The notes: generated from the sequence alone by a model not told the origin. DNA of 51,737 nt from an uncultured Chitinophagaceae bacterium (GCA_903870685.1 CAIQDX010000021.1:1-51737); one strand, 5' to 3'. Positions 19,001-26,511 are shown, counted from the stretch's first letter. A program made the numbers and translations.

Positions 19001-19798
19001 TGCCACTACTCTTTTAATACTTGCATCCAATACTTTTAAAAATGGCTTTCCATTTACATAAGTAAATTCAAACTTAGTTTTCAAATCATCATCTAACGAA
19101 TAACCGTATAACGATAGAAGTTTATTTTTTTCTTTATCCCAATTGCGAATGCTGTCGAAATAATTTGGTCCGTAACTATTTAATAATTGCAATAACACAA
19201 CATCTTTGTGCATACATAAAGGATGTTCGGTATCGCTATTGCAATTACAACTTGTATCAAAATTTCTTTCTTCGTTTTTCTGAATTAACAATTTAAATAG
19301 TTTTCCATCAACTTCCATTTCAGCCAATACTCTTTCTTCTTTTGCTTCTAGGATAGTTGCTTTATGGCTGCGTAAATAATCTTCGGCTGCTTCTAAATTT
19401 TCTGGCGATGATAACATTCTGATCATCTTCAACTCCAGAAGTTTCATTTTTACAACTGTATGTTTTTGATCATACACCATGTGCCTATCGCCCAACATAT
19501 TTCTGTCCAACATTTCCTGTAACTGAAATAAAGCACCGGCTTTGTGCCTGCAAACTTCACTCAAATTATATGGGCACGAACAACGCAACGAAATTGTTTG
19601 CGGATCTTTAAACTTGTTGATATGAACTTTATAATAAGTAGAATAAGTATCATCCTTAACACGAAAAATAACAGCGTTCATCAATTCATCATACTCTATC
19701 AATTCAACATTTCCCAATGCATGAATTTTTTTTCCGCGACGAATAACTTCTTCCGAGCCGTTGTTATAAATATGTTTAACGAGATAAGGTAAAGCCAT
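16016..19798 (-). CDS. SWIM zinc-finger SNF2-family helicase/ATPase
   Basis: Large (1260 aa) SF2 DNA translocase; bacterial members are thought to remodel protein-DNA or polymerase-DNA complexes, but targets are mostly unknown. Order of parts: a SWIM zinc finger, CxCx7CxH, at Cys73, Cys75, Cys83 and His85; a second SWIM-like cluster CNCNSDTEHPLCMH near 183-196; a long middle region; then the SNF2 core with Walker A DDMGLGKT near 820, DESQ in place of DEAH near 919, SGTPLQNN, and helicase C-terminal motifs GGVGLNL and DRTHRIGQ. The length and layout match the bacterial SNF2 family. It probably forms its own transcript. Confidence 0.93.
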   Translation of the reverse strand: MALPYLVKHIYNNGSEEVIRRGKKIHALGNVELIEYDELMNAVIFRVKDDTYSTYYKVHINKFKDPQTISLRCSCPYNLSEVCRHKAGALFQLQEMLDRNMLGDRHMVYDQKHTVVKMKLLELKMIRMLSSPENLEAAEDYLRSHKATILEAKEERVLAEMEVDGKLFKLLIQKNEERNFDTSCNCNSDTEHPLCMHKDVVLLQLLNSYGPNYFDSIRNWDKEKNKLLSLYGYSLDDDLKTKFEFTYVNGKPFLKVLDASIKRVVASSTSNDLRPRPAHLESIEKSDEPLVLEEIEASKKSAMKLGVVLTTHQDQYPYVQIEAVQGEADEDFAKFTGKVEKLDLSRFINTEVFSEEDKMLLQQIRKLLPAEVNRYLNRNSPFSGIWENIIQQHDDELPEETRHLINEYLLVKFKKLFADLAESNFAFYLPSKKTFNTSNLRQAEFSALYIAPEFIVNYLNNQYEVECRVKLPLADLNVTENECEAPLFFQYHNQFYTWQRTEDVMVIEKFLPTGKLIIDAETWAARLHEFVLPLTKEYNVQFGNLKKEEVKGLIPEAKVILKEKGDFLVFQPVFNYKGYDVKAGDKEKIVLPLADKLLVIQRNIEAEKEFVQKVEALHSNFIHPLESDSLALKGVDVLKNNWFFLFVDAMKEMQIPVFGFEALKNFRFNTAKPSTKIFISSHTDWFDAKIEILFGEQKVTVADVKKALQNKQQFVPLSDGTLGILPEEWIKKYSLLFRVGEGKTSQLKLSKYHFSVIEELYLERNEEELSIQLEEKYERLKSNHSIKTIDAPAHLKEVLRPYQESGFQWLNYLREVQWGGILADDMGLGKTIQALSFIHHIREEQGSLKALVVCPTTLMFNWQNEIKKFTPSLTFYIHHGGGRIRESIYQDHIDVIITTYGTLRSDIKQFIEVDFDYVILDESQAIKNPGSKVTKAACLLKAKNRLCLSGTPLQNNTFDIFAQMNFLNPGMLGSVEFFKQEFSVPIDKFGEKEQKDHLRKLLYPFILRRTKEQVAKDLPEKQEMILFCEMGDEQRKIYDAYRNDYRDKILGVVDTQGVQKSQLTILQGLMKLRQICDSPAIVNEPERFPNVSVKLEEIGRELTENISNHKALIFSQFLGMLALIKEKLKELGVVYEYFDGSTSAADREKAINHFQSDDDCRVFLISLKAGGVGLNLTAADYVYIVDPWWNPAVEQQAIDRTHRIGQTKNIFAYRMICTDTVEDKILKLQERKRNLAKDLITDDEGFVKSLTRADVEYLFS

Positions 19799-19881
19799 GG
19801 TTCAAATAACAGTTTACAGATGAATGATGACAGAGTTTTAAATAACAGTCATCTGTCATCCTTTCTTTAAAGGGCAATTTG

Positions 19882-19889
19882 CAAAAATA
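19882..19889 (-). promoter_or_regulatory. -7 box of the SNF2 gene
   Basis: Reads TATTTTTG on the minus strand, matching TAnnTTTG, about 84 bp before the ATG. The leader contains an 8-bp inverted repeat, GATGACAG (19826-19833) and CTGTCATC (19853-19860). No good -33 box seen. Confidence 0.4.
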
Positions 19890-20013
19890 AAGGAATGCAG
19901 TTGATACTTTCTACTAAAATGAAAGCTTTGTGAATGAAATGTTTGTTAAGAAAATATAGTGGAGAAAAAAAGAATCAGTGTTATTTATTATTCCGATATT
20001 CATAGATTTTTTT

Positions 20014-20739
20014 CTACAAAATTATCAGGGTCTCATTTTTATAAACTGGTAAAATATTTGCTACATCTTCACTCACACAATATTCAAGATCTTTCTCTAA
20101 TCCAAATGCAGCAAGGCGATGCCAATGTGTGGTGCGACGAATAAAATTTTTCATTTCATGTTTATGAAGCAAATACATTTCTTCGGCCATCAAAGATGAA
20201 TCGCAATGAATTGTAAAATTTTCTTTAATGCGGTTGATCACTGCACCTGCAAACAAAGTATCTTCTAAATTAAATTTATCTTTCCACGCACTGCACGCAA
20301 GCACAACATTTTTGTTTTGCAATTTTAAATGATCGCACACAGCCGATAGATTTGGAAACGAACCAGTGATCACTTCATCAGCACCATTCTTCAAAGCAAT
20401 ATGCAATAATTTTGTTCCGTTAGTTGTTGTTAACACCAATGTTTTTCCTTCAATAAAACTGCGTGGATATTCAGCCGGAGAATTGCCATTACTCAATCCA
20501 TCAATTATTTTTCCGTCACGTTCGCCCGCTGTAATGCTGTTGGGCGTTGCGTTTCCGAGTTCGATACATTTTGCAACATCGTTCACAGGAATAACTTTCG
20601 CGGCACCATTAAACAACGCAGTTGCAATAGTTGATGTTGCCCGAAACACATCTATAATTACAACAATGCTGTTACTAACATCATAAATATCCAATAATCG
20701 CGGCGAAAGAATTGTATGTAAAACGGGTTTGTTATTCAT
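20014..20739 (-). CDS. comB: 2-phosphosulfolactate phosphatase family protein (ComB)
   Basis: ComB removes phosphate from 2-phosphosulfolactate, a step of coenzyme M synthesis in archaea; bacterial members may make sulfolactate or related sulfonates. 241 residues. Family signatures are IIDVFRATSTI near 28-38, TAGERDGKIIDGLSNGNSP near 70-88, and LTTTNGTKL near 103-111. The length is standard. No other coenzyme M genes are in the window, so the product's use is unknown; a route towards sulfonolipids is possible in this phylum but is inference. A -7 box lies only about 8 bp before the ATG, so the mRNA may be leaderless. This is comB of coenzyme M synthesis and is unrelated to competence. Confidence 0.88.
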   Translation of the reverse strand: MNNKPVLHTILSPRLLDIYDVSNSIVVIIDVFRATSTIATALFNGAAKVIPVNDVAKCIELGNATPNSITAGERDGKIIDGLSNGNSPAEYPRSFIEGKTLVLTTTNGTKLLHIALKNGADEVITGSFPNLSAVCDHLKLQNKNVVLACSAWKDKFNLEDTLFAGAVINRIKENFTIHCDSSLMAEEMYLLHKHEMKNFIRRTTHWHRLAAFGLEKDLEYCVSEDVANILPVYKNETLIIL

Positions 20740-20746
20740 AAGTCAG

Positions 20747-20754
20747 CAAATATA
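20747..20754 (-). promoter_or_regulatory. -7 box very close to the comB start
   Basis: Reads TATATTTG on the minus strand, a match to TAnnTTTG. Its 3' end is only 7 bases before the ATG, so transcription would begin at or within a few bases of the start codon. Confidence 0.45.
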
Positions 20755-20761
20755 ATTTAGA

Positions 20762-20826
20762 TTTTTTTTTGACGGGCGGCAGAACAAAAATAAAGCTGCT
20801 GTGGCATCGCACACTTGTACGTTCTG
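20762..20826 (+). repeat. Dispersed intergenic repeat, locus 5
   Basis: T run, then AAAGCTGCTGTG and a core with a mutated first third, GTGGCATCGCACACTTGTAC (20801-20820). Near the ispG end of this spacer ATTCAACAT occurs twice (about 20873-20895), a separate small repeat. Confidence 0.65.
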
Positions 20827-20900
20827 TACTTTATTGATCAATCTTTTCAAATAAAAAATTTCTTCTCATTTATCATTCAACATCTAACATTCAACATTTT

Positions 20901-22922
20901 TTAACTCGGTTCAATCCAAACTTCATTTTCCTTTAATAAATTAATTAATTCATCAACAGCAATGTTGCTGTCGATATTTTTTTTCATTATTTCTTTTCCT
21001 TTGTATAAAGTTATTTTCCCAACGCCGCTTCCAACATAACCAAAATCGGCATCGGCCATTTCGCCAGGACCATTTACAATGCAGCCCATAATTGCGATCT
21101 TCACTCCTTTTAAATGATTTGTTCTTGCACGAATTTTTGCAGTAGTTTCTTGTAACTCAAATAAAGTTCTTCCGCAACTCGGACAAGAAATATATTCTGT
21201 TTTAGAAATTCTTGTTCTTGTTGCTTGTAAAATATTAAATGCTGTATTATTTAAAAATTGTTCAACTGAATTATTACGAACATAATTTCTTCCTTTTGCA
21301 TTTTGCTCATAGCTCATGGCTGATAGCTCATAGCTTTTTGCATGCATTCCCAAACAAATTCCATCTCCAAAACCATCCAACAACAATGCGCCGCATTCGG
21401 TTGAATAATGAATTAAATGTTCATCTGCAGTTTGCCAATTGCTATCACAAATTATAATAACAGGATTATTAAATTTTCTATTCATCAACTCCATGAACAT
21501 TCTTCGGATTGATGACATTGCATGTTTGTTGGTGCTACTTAAACAAAGAACAACAGTATTATCATTTGCTATTTCATCCAGATAAGTAAAATCGTTGATG
21601 TCAGTTTCATCACTAAAACAATCTATCATCACGAAATTAATTGCATCACTTTTTTGCTCAGCTTCTTCAAATCCTCCTGTATCATAAATAGGAAAATATT
21701 TTTCTTTATCATTCGCTAATACCCATGCAGCAGGATATACAATTACTTTTAATGTTCCGGGTAATGCAAAATTTAATAACTGATGTCCGGTAAAAATATA
21801 ATCAGCAGCTGCATCACCAATATTCCATTTATCATTTATTGCATTGTAGGTATAACCGATGCTTTGTAAATGATTCGCTGTAATATTTTTTATTTTACTT
21901 AAATCAGCAACAACAACGGGAACATGTTTCGCGCCAATATTATCAATTGCAAATGTTTCTCTTCTTTTATATTCAAACGGAGAATATGGAATGTTTTCAA
22001 TCAACGGAATGTTACCGTCAATCGTCAATCGTCTATCATCCATCGCATATCGTTTCACCAGATCTTTACAAACAGGAATTTCAAATTCAGGATCTTCGGT
22101 TAACGAAACACGAATCGTATCGCCAATGCCATCTTCCAATAAAGTGCCAATACCTGCCGCACTTTTCACTCTGCCATCTTCACCATCACCGGCTTCGGTA
22201 ACACCGAGATGCAAAGGATAACATTCACCAAACTCTGCATCCATTTGTTGAATCAATAAGCGATAAGCCTGCACCATCACTTGCGGATTGCTGCTCTTCA
22301 TACTCAACAAAATATTATGATAATTTTCGTTACGTGCAATACGTAAAAACTCCATCGCACTTTCTACCATACCATTTGCTGTATCGCCATAACGGCTCAT
22401 AATCCTATCACTCAAAGAACCATGATTGGTGCCAATGCGCATTGCAGTTCCATATTCTTTGCAAATTTTTATCAGTGGTGTAAATCGTTCACGAATTCTT
22501 TCAATCTCTTCAACATATTCAGCATCGGTATAATCGATCTGTTCAAATTTTTTCTTGTCAACATAATTACCGGGGTTCACTCTAACTTTTTCAACAATTC
22601 TTGCAGCTACTTCCGCAGCATTCGGAGTAAAATGAATATCAGCGATCAATGGTGTCGTATAACCGCGTTTACGTAATTCATTTTTTATGTTTAATAAATT
22701 CTCCGCTTCCTTTTTCGAAGGTGCTGTAATGCGCACCAGCTCTGCACCTGCTTCAATACAACGAATGGTTTGTTTAACAGTTGCAATGGTGTTCATCGTG
22801 TCGGTTGTTGTCATCGTTTGCACTCGAACAGGATGTAGATTGCCCAACAGCAAATCGCCTATTTTTATTTCTCTCGTTTTTAATCGAGTAGATTGTGTTA
22901 ATGAGTTACAATATAATTGCAT
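20901..22922 (-). CDS. ispG: 4-hydroxy-3-methylbut-2-enyl diphosphate synthase (IspG/GcpE), long form
   Basis: Iron-sulfur enzyme of the MEP isoprenoid pathway that converts MEcPP to HMBPP. About 673 residues from the ATG at 22922. It is the long three-domain type known from Bacteroidetes, chlamydiae and plants: an N-terminal TIM barrel (VQTMTTTDTMNT, ADIHF, VRVNPGNY), a long middle insert, and a C-terminal cluster domain with SCPSCGR and MGCIVNGPGE supplying the Fe-S cysteines. The frame extends nine codons upstream, but the later ATG fits the family. Oddities are two in-frame segments that look like inserted repeats: KSYELSAMSYEQ (bases 21301-21337) and MDDRRLTIDG (bases 22015-22046). Both lie in regions expected to be loops, and the frame stays open. 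Confidence 0.94.
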   Translation of the reverse strand: MQLYCNSLTQSTRLKTREIKIGDLLLGNLHPVRVQTMTTTDTMNTIATVKQTIRCIEAGAELVRITAPSKKEAENLLNIKNELRKRGYTTPLIADIHFTPNAAEVAARIVEKVRVNPGNYVDKKKFEQIDYTDAEYVEEIERIRERFTPLIKICKEYGTAMRIGTNHGSLSDRIMSRYGDTANGMVESAMEFLRIARNENYHNILLSMKSSNPQVMVQAYRLLIQQMDAEFGECYPLHLGVTEAGDGEDGRVKSAAGIGTLLEDGIGDTIRVSLTEDPEFEIPVCKDLVKRYAMDDRRLTIDGNIPLIENIPYSPFEYKRRETFAIDNIGAKHVPVVVADLSKIKNITANHLQSIGYTYNAINDKWNIGDAAADYIFTGHQLLNFALPGTLKVIVYPAAWVLANDKEKYFPIYDTGGFEEAEQKSDAINFVMIDCFSDETDINDFTYLDEIANDNTVVLCLSSTNKHAMSSIRRMFMELMNRKFNNPVIIICDSNWQTADEHLIHYSTECGALLLDGFGDGICLGMHAKSYELSAMSYEQNAKGRNYVRNNSVEQFLNNTAFNILQATRTRISKTEYISCPSCGRTLFELQETTAKIRARTNHLKGVKIAIMGCIVNGPGEMADADFGYVGSGVGKITLYKGKEIMKKNIDSNIAVDELINLLKENEVWIEPS
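21301..21337 (-). repeat. AGCTATGAGC-type repeat inside ispG
   Basis: On the minus strand, near-tandem units AGCTATGAGC, TATCAGCC and ATGAGCTATGAGC. TAGCTCATGGCT (21310-21321, plus strand) is also found exactly at 33381-33392 in an intergenic palindrome. It adds about 12 codons (SYELSAMSYEQ region) to ispG without breaking the frame. Confidence 0.65.
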
Positions 22923-22995
22923 GACTGATGTTCTGTTTCTGAAAAGCAAATGTCATCAAAAAAAATCAACTAATTTTAATTACAATCTATTAACG

Positions 22996-23856
22996 ATGAA
23001 ACAATTTTTTTGTTTACTATTCTCACTTATTTTTTTAAGTGCAACTGCACAACAAAATACAGTAAAAGGGAAATCTTTTACGATCACAAGTAAATATTCT
23101 ATGTTTCCTGATTCGTTAAGAAATGTATCTCCCAGAGTTTATGAAGGGAAGACCTATTCTACAAAGGAACATTACAGTGATAGCAGTGCTTATATTTTTG
23201 TTCCTGATTATTTTGATAAAACAAAACCGTTTCAGTTTGTGTTCTGGTTTCATGGCTGGAGTAATAATATAGATTCGGCATTGGCGCAATACAAATTGCA
23301 GCAACAATTTTATGATGCACACTTGAATGCCATTTTCATTTTTCCCGAAGGACCAAAAAATTCTCCCGACAGTTATGCCGGTAAATTTGAAAAGCCAGAT
23401 ACTTTTAATTACTTCATAAAAGATGTGAACTCATTTTTGATAAAAGAAAAAATAATTAATAAAAATATTATTCCTGAATTGATATATGCCGGACACAGCG
23501 GGGCTTACAGGGCAATGGCTTATTTATTATTGCATTCTTCGTACCGATCCAAAGGCATTTTATTATTTGATGCTTTATATGCAGAGCAGGAAAAATTTGC
23601 AATGTATCTGCAACAGAATCCTCATTGCAAACTGATAAATATTTATACCGATAACGGTGGCACATTGCAAAACTCTAAAAACTTAGCGAATGATATGCGT
23701 GCATGGAAATGGAATTTTATTGATAAAGAAGAAGATGATTGTACAACCAATGATCTGAAAAATAATCGCATCATTTTTTTACACAGCAAGAGACAACATA
23801 ATGATGTGGTAACGAATTATAATAATTTTCAAAGATTTTTAGAAGCACTAAAATAA
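22996..23856 (+). CDS. Secreted alpha/beta-hydrolase-type protein
   Basis: 286 residues from the ATG at 22996, which gives a clear signal peptide (MKQFFCLLFSLIFLSATAQ). The frame is open much further upstream, but that part is antisense to ispG and not coding-like. The mature part has VFWFHGWSNN (oxyanion-hole type HGW), then IYAGHSGAYRAM with a nucleophile-elbow serine at Ser168, and a late His in HNDVV that could complete a triad. This resembles secreted esterases of the PHB-depolymerase/esterase group, but I cannot name the substrate. Its stop codon directly abuts the end of the convergent batC gene, with no spacer. Confidence 0.75.
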   Translation: MKQFFCLLFSLIFLSATAQQNTVKGKSFTITSKYSMFPDSLRNVSPRVYEGKTYSTKEHYSDSSAYIFVPDYFDKTKPFQFVFWFHGWSNNIDSALAQYKLQQQFYDAHLNAIFIFPEGPKNSPDSYAGKFEKPDTFNYFIKDVNSFLIKEKIINKNIIPELIYAGHSGAYRAMAYLLLHSSYRSKGILLFDALYAEQEKFAMYLQQNPHCKLINIYTDNGGTLQNSKNLANDMRAWKWNFIDKEEDDCTTNDLKNNRIIFLHSKRQHNDVVTNYNNFQRFLEALK

Positions 23857-24489
23857 TTACCAATCTTTATCGGGCTTGGTTTGTTTTATTTTTTGCTTTT
23901 GCAATTCCTGTAATTGATTTTCTTCTTTGCGAAGTTGATTGAGCAAATTTTCAGCCTGTTGTTTGTTCATCTGATCTTTTGGCTTTTGCTCAGGTGGTTT
24001 TTTATCTTTATTTTTTTGATCATTCTTTTTCTTATCGTCTTTTTTATCGTCCTTCTTATCATTCTGCTTTTTTAATTCATTCAATGCTTTTTGTAAATTT
24101 TCTCTGGTATCATTATCTGTAGAATTTAGTCGTAGCGATTGTTTGAAAGAATTAACTGCTTCCTGTAATTGTTTTTGTTTTACTTCGGCAACACCTTTAT
24201 TATAGCCGGCTTGTGATTGAAGTGAAACATCATTTCCACTTTCCAAAACTGATTGAAATTGTTTTGCGGCATCAGGAAATTTTTGTTGTTTCTGCAAAGC
24301 ATTGCCTGCATTGAATTGTGCTGCATTATTCTTTTGATCGATCTGAAATGCTTTCTCATATTCGGTTAAAGCATTTTGGTAATCCCCTTTTTTATACAAC
24401 TCATTTCCTTTCTGCACAAGATTATTACTCTTCTGTGAGAAGGATGTTGAAAATGAAAAAATGATCAGTATGAAAAATAAAATTCTCAA
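23857..24489 (-). CDS. batC: BatC-like TPR protein of the Bat aerotolerance group
   Basis: 210-residue exported protein: a signal peptide (MRILFFILIIFSFSTSFSQ), three TPR units (about 20-125), then a highly charged Lys/Asp/Gln tail that should be disordered or coiled. In Bacteroides and Leptospira, Bat proteins form a periplasm-facing complex linked to oxygen stress tolerance. The start is TTG at 24489, overlapping the TGA of batB as TTGA. No ATG gives a signal peptide, so translational coupling is likely. Only batB accompanies it; batA, batD and moxR are not adjacent in this window. Confidence 0.8.
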   Translation of the reverse strand: MRILFFILIIFSFSTSFSQKSNNLVQKGNELYKKGDYQNALTEYEKAFQIDQKNNAAQFNAGNALQKQQKFPDAAKQFQSVLESGNDVSLQSQAGYNKGVAEVKQKQLQEAVNSFKQSLRLNSTDNDTRENLQKALNELKKQNDKKDDKKDDKKKNDQKNKDKKPPEQKPKDQMNKQQAENLLNQLRKEENQLQELQKQKIKQTKPDKDW

Positions 24490-25487
24490 ACTACTTGTAA
24501 TTTTTTTTCAGAAATAAATACTTCAGCAATCAATAACAAAACAGTGATGGCAAGAAAATACGGATAGAATGATTGATATTCTACATAACCGCCGGCACTG
24601 CTGATGGCTTTTTTTTCCATACCATTTAACTCAGTCACCAACTCATCCGAAACGGTTGATGTATTATTTAATTGGTGATACGTTCCGCTGGTAGTTTGCG
24701 CCAACTGCTTTAACAGGTCTTCATTTAATTTCGAAATAATTGTTTGTCCGTTTTCGTCTCTTTTATATTCGTTAGTTCCGGGCTCGGTGATGGGAGAACC
24801 TTCTGCAGAGCCAACTCCAATGGTATGCAACACTGTTCCGTGATCGGCCAATTCTTTGGCAACATCAATGGCTTTATCTTCATGATCTTCTCCATCGGTA
24901 ATTAAAATAACTGTTTTATATTTTTTTTCTTTGGTGTCGAGCGACGCATCGCTTAATTGTAATGCGGCACTTAAATTAGTTCCCTGCACTGCAACAAAAT
25001 CGGGAGATGCATTTCCTACAAACATTTTCGTTGCGGTAGCATCTGCAGTTAAAGGCATTTGTAAATATGCCTGACCTGCAAACACAATTAATCCAACACG
25101 GTTATTTTCTAATTTATCGGTAAGCTGATTGATGAATTGTTTGGCTTTATCTAACCGGGATGGTTTTTCATCCTGACTTAACATGCTTTTACTTACATCC
25201 AATGCGATCATCACATCAATTCCATTTGCCTTAGAACCCTTTACCTGCAACGGTTTTCGAAGATTACACAATGCAACAATTCCAAAAGCAATGGCAATAA
25301 AAACAATAAATATTTTTATTCGATAACGTTGCGGAGAATAATCTTTGGTTAATAATTCTACCAATCGTATATCACCCAATTTCTTTTTGGCAGATCGTTT
25401 CCATCGTATCACATAAACAAAAAGTAATACCAATGGAATCAGTATAAAAAGACCAAGTAAGAATTCTATGTTTTCAAATTCGAGCAC
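24486..25487 (-). CDS. batB: BatB-like von Willebrand factor A membrane protein
   Basis: 333 residues with two N-terminal membrane segments (about 8-28 and 58-76), a VWA domain, and a C-terminal membrane segment near 308-325, so the VWA domain faces the periplasm. The metal-ion site is complete: DVSKS at 97-101, a Thr in QGTNLSAAL, and an Asp in TDGEDHED. It is the VWA partner of the Bat aerotolerance complex. The start codon is GTG at 25487. It lies 80 bp after the beta-lactamase gene on the same strand and overlaps batC by four bases. A second VWA protein (BatA) is expected next to it but is absent here. Confidence 0.85.
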   Translation of the reverse strand: MLEFENIEFLLGLFILIPLVLLFVYVIRWKRSAKKKLGDIRLVELLTKDYSPQRYRIKIFIVFIAIAFGIVALCNLRKPLQVKGSKANGIDVMIALDVSKSMLSQDEKPSRLDKAKQFINQLTDKLENNRVGLIVFAGQAYLQMPLTADATATKMFVGNASPDFVAVQGTNLSAALQLSDASLDTKEKKYKTVILITDGEDHEDKAIDVAKELADHGTVLHTIGVGSAEGSPITEPGTNEYKRDENGQTIISKLNEDLLKQLAQTTSGTYHQLNNTSTVSDELVTELNGMEKKAISSAGGYVEYQSFYPYFLAITVLLLIAEVFISEKKLQVV

Positions 25488-25566
25488 GCTGCAAGCTAAT
25501 GGAATGAATGTTAAATGAAAAACTAAAATGGAATGATTTAGTTTTTAAATAATTATTTATCTCAAA

Positions 25567-26400
25567 TTATCTTTTTCCCTGAAAAAACCCTTGTTGATTT
25601 AAAATTCCCATTAAAATAAGTTTGCTGAAAACTCTTATGTTCGTATCGTGCGTGCCTTCGATATTCAAAACAAAAAAGTAAGGATGTTTATTTTCTTCTA
25701 TCCAACCAACTACCCAGCCCAATCCATTTCCATTTTCTCTATAACCCCAACCTGTTTTCAATGACAGTTTGTAATTAGCATTCTCTTCTCTTACCATCAC
25801 TTTCTTTACGATATCCATTGTTGTTTTACTGAAAGGCAACTGACCGAAATATAATTTCTTTATCAAGCCCAATTGCTCGTCGGGAGTGATTTTTAAAGAA
25901 TTATCCAACCAAAAACTATCTACCCTGTTTCCTATTTTATGATTACCATATTTTAAACTGTCCAACCAAAGTTGCATGGTATCTTTTCCAATTCTCCTTG
26001 CCACTTCCTGATAATAAGGAACTGCAGAAATTTTAAAAGCTTGTTCCATAGTAAGATCTTTATTCCAGCTTTCTGCAATATTCCCTTCGTTATGTTTTCT
26101 TATCACACTATCCCATTTAATTACCATGTTCTCGTTAGCAATTCTGCCCGTTTGTAAACCAATCAATGAGTTTACAATTTTAAATGTAGAAGCAGGTGTA
26201 TACGCAGAATCTTTATAACGAGATAAGTTATAAATAGTAAAATGCCCTTGTCCGTTATCAAACAAAGCAAATGTTCCGGCAACATGAGCGCTGTCAAAAT
26301 ATTTTTTTAGACTATTATCGATCGTTACATTGTTCGGACTGCAGGCTGAAAACAGAATGACAGATGACAGGAAGAAGATGACAGATAAAATGCGATTCAT
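25567..26400 (-). CDS. Class D (OXA-type) beta-lactamase lipoprotein
   Basis: Serine beta-lactamase that hydrolyses penicillins and sometimes carbapenems. From the ATG at 26400 it has 277 residues. All class D motifs are intact: S71-T-F-K74, S125-A-V127, Y151-G-N153, W164, and K215-T-G217. The signal peptide ends F-S-A-C with Cys20 as likely lipidation site, so the enzyme would be membrane-anchored. The frame opens 17 codons earlier, but a good promoter lies between the two possible starts, which settles the start. The signal-peptide codons contain tandem ATGACAG-type units (minus strand CTGTCAT). No insertion sequence or other resistance gene is nearby, so it looks like a resident chromosomal gene. 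Spectrum cannot be predicted from sequence. Confidence 0.92.
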   Translation of the reverse strand: MNRILSVIFFLSSVILFSACSPNNVTIDNSLKKYFDSAHVAGTFALFDNGQGHFTIYNLSRYKDSAYTPASTFKIVNSLIGLQTGRIANENMVIKWDSVIRKHNEGNIAESWNKDLTMEQAFKISAVPYYQEVARRIGKDTMQLWLDSLKYGNHKIGNRVDSFWLDNSLKITPDEQLGLIKKLYFGQLPFSKTTMDIVKKVMVREENANYKLSLKTGWGYRENGNGLGWVVGWIEENKHPYFFVLNIEGTHDTNIRVFSKLILMGILNQQGFFQGKR

Positions 26401-26420
26401 GATTTTATATTTATTGCTGA

Positions 26421-26451
26421 CAAAAGTATAAAAAGTACAAAAGTTCCCCAA
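26421..26451 (-). promoter_or_regulatory. Promoter of the class D beta-lactamase
   Basis: On the minus strand, TTG (26451-26449), a 20-bp gap, then TACTTTTG (26428-26421), matching the Bacteroidetes -33/-7 consensus. It lies 20 bp before the ATG. The -33 part falls in a decayed copy of the dispersed repeat. Confidence 0.6.
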
Positions 26452-26475
26452 AGGGATTCGTTGGAACGACGCAAC
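26435..26475 (-). repeat. Dispersed intergenic repeat, locus 6 (interrupted, decayed)
   Basis: GTACAAAAG (26435-26443) and GACGCAAC (26468-26475) are the two ends of the inverted core. They are separated by a segment that forms a hairpin (GTTCC with GGAAC, and CCC with GGG). Locus 4 is interrupted at the same place. Confidence 0.4.
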
Positions 26476-26511
26476 GAAGATGCATGAAATACTAAAGTTG
26501 ATAACAAAAAT

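Noticed and set aside
22687-22995. Long N-terminal extension of the secreted hydrolase frame
   Set aside because: It is antisense to ispG and not coding-like; the ATG at 22996 gives a proper signal peptide.
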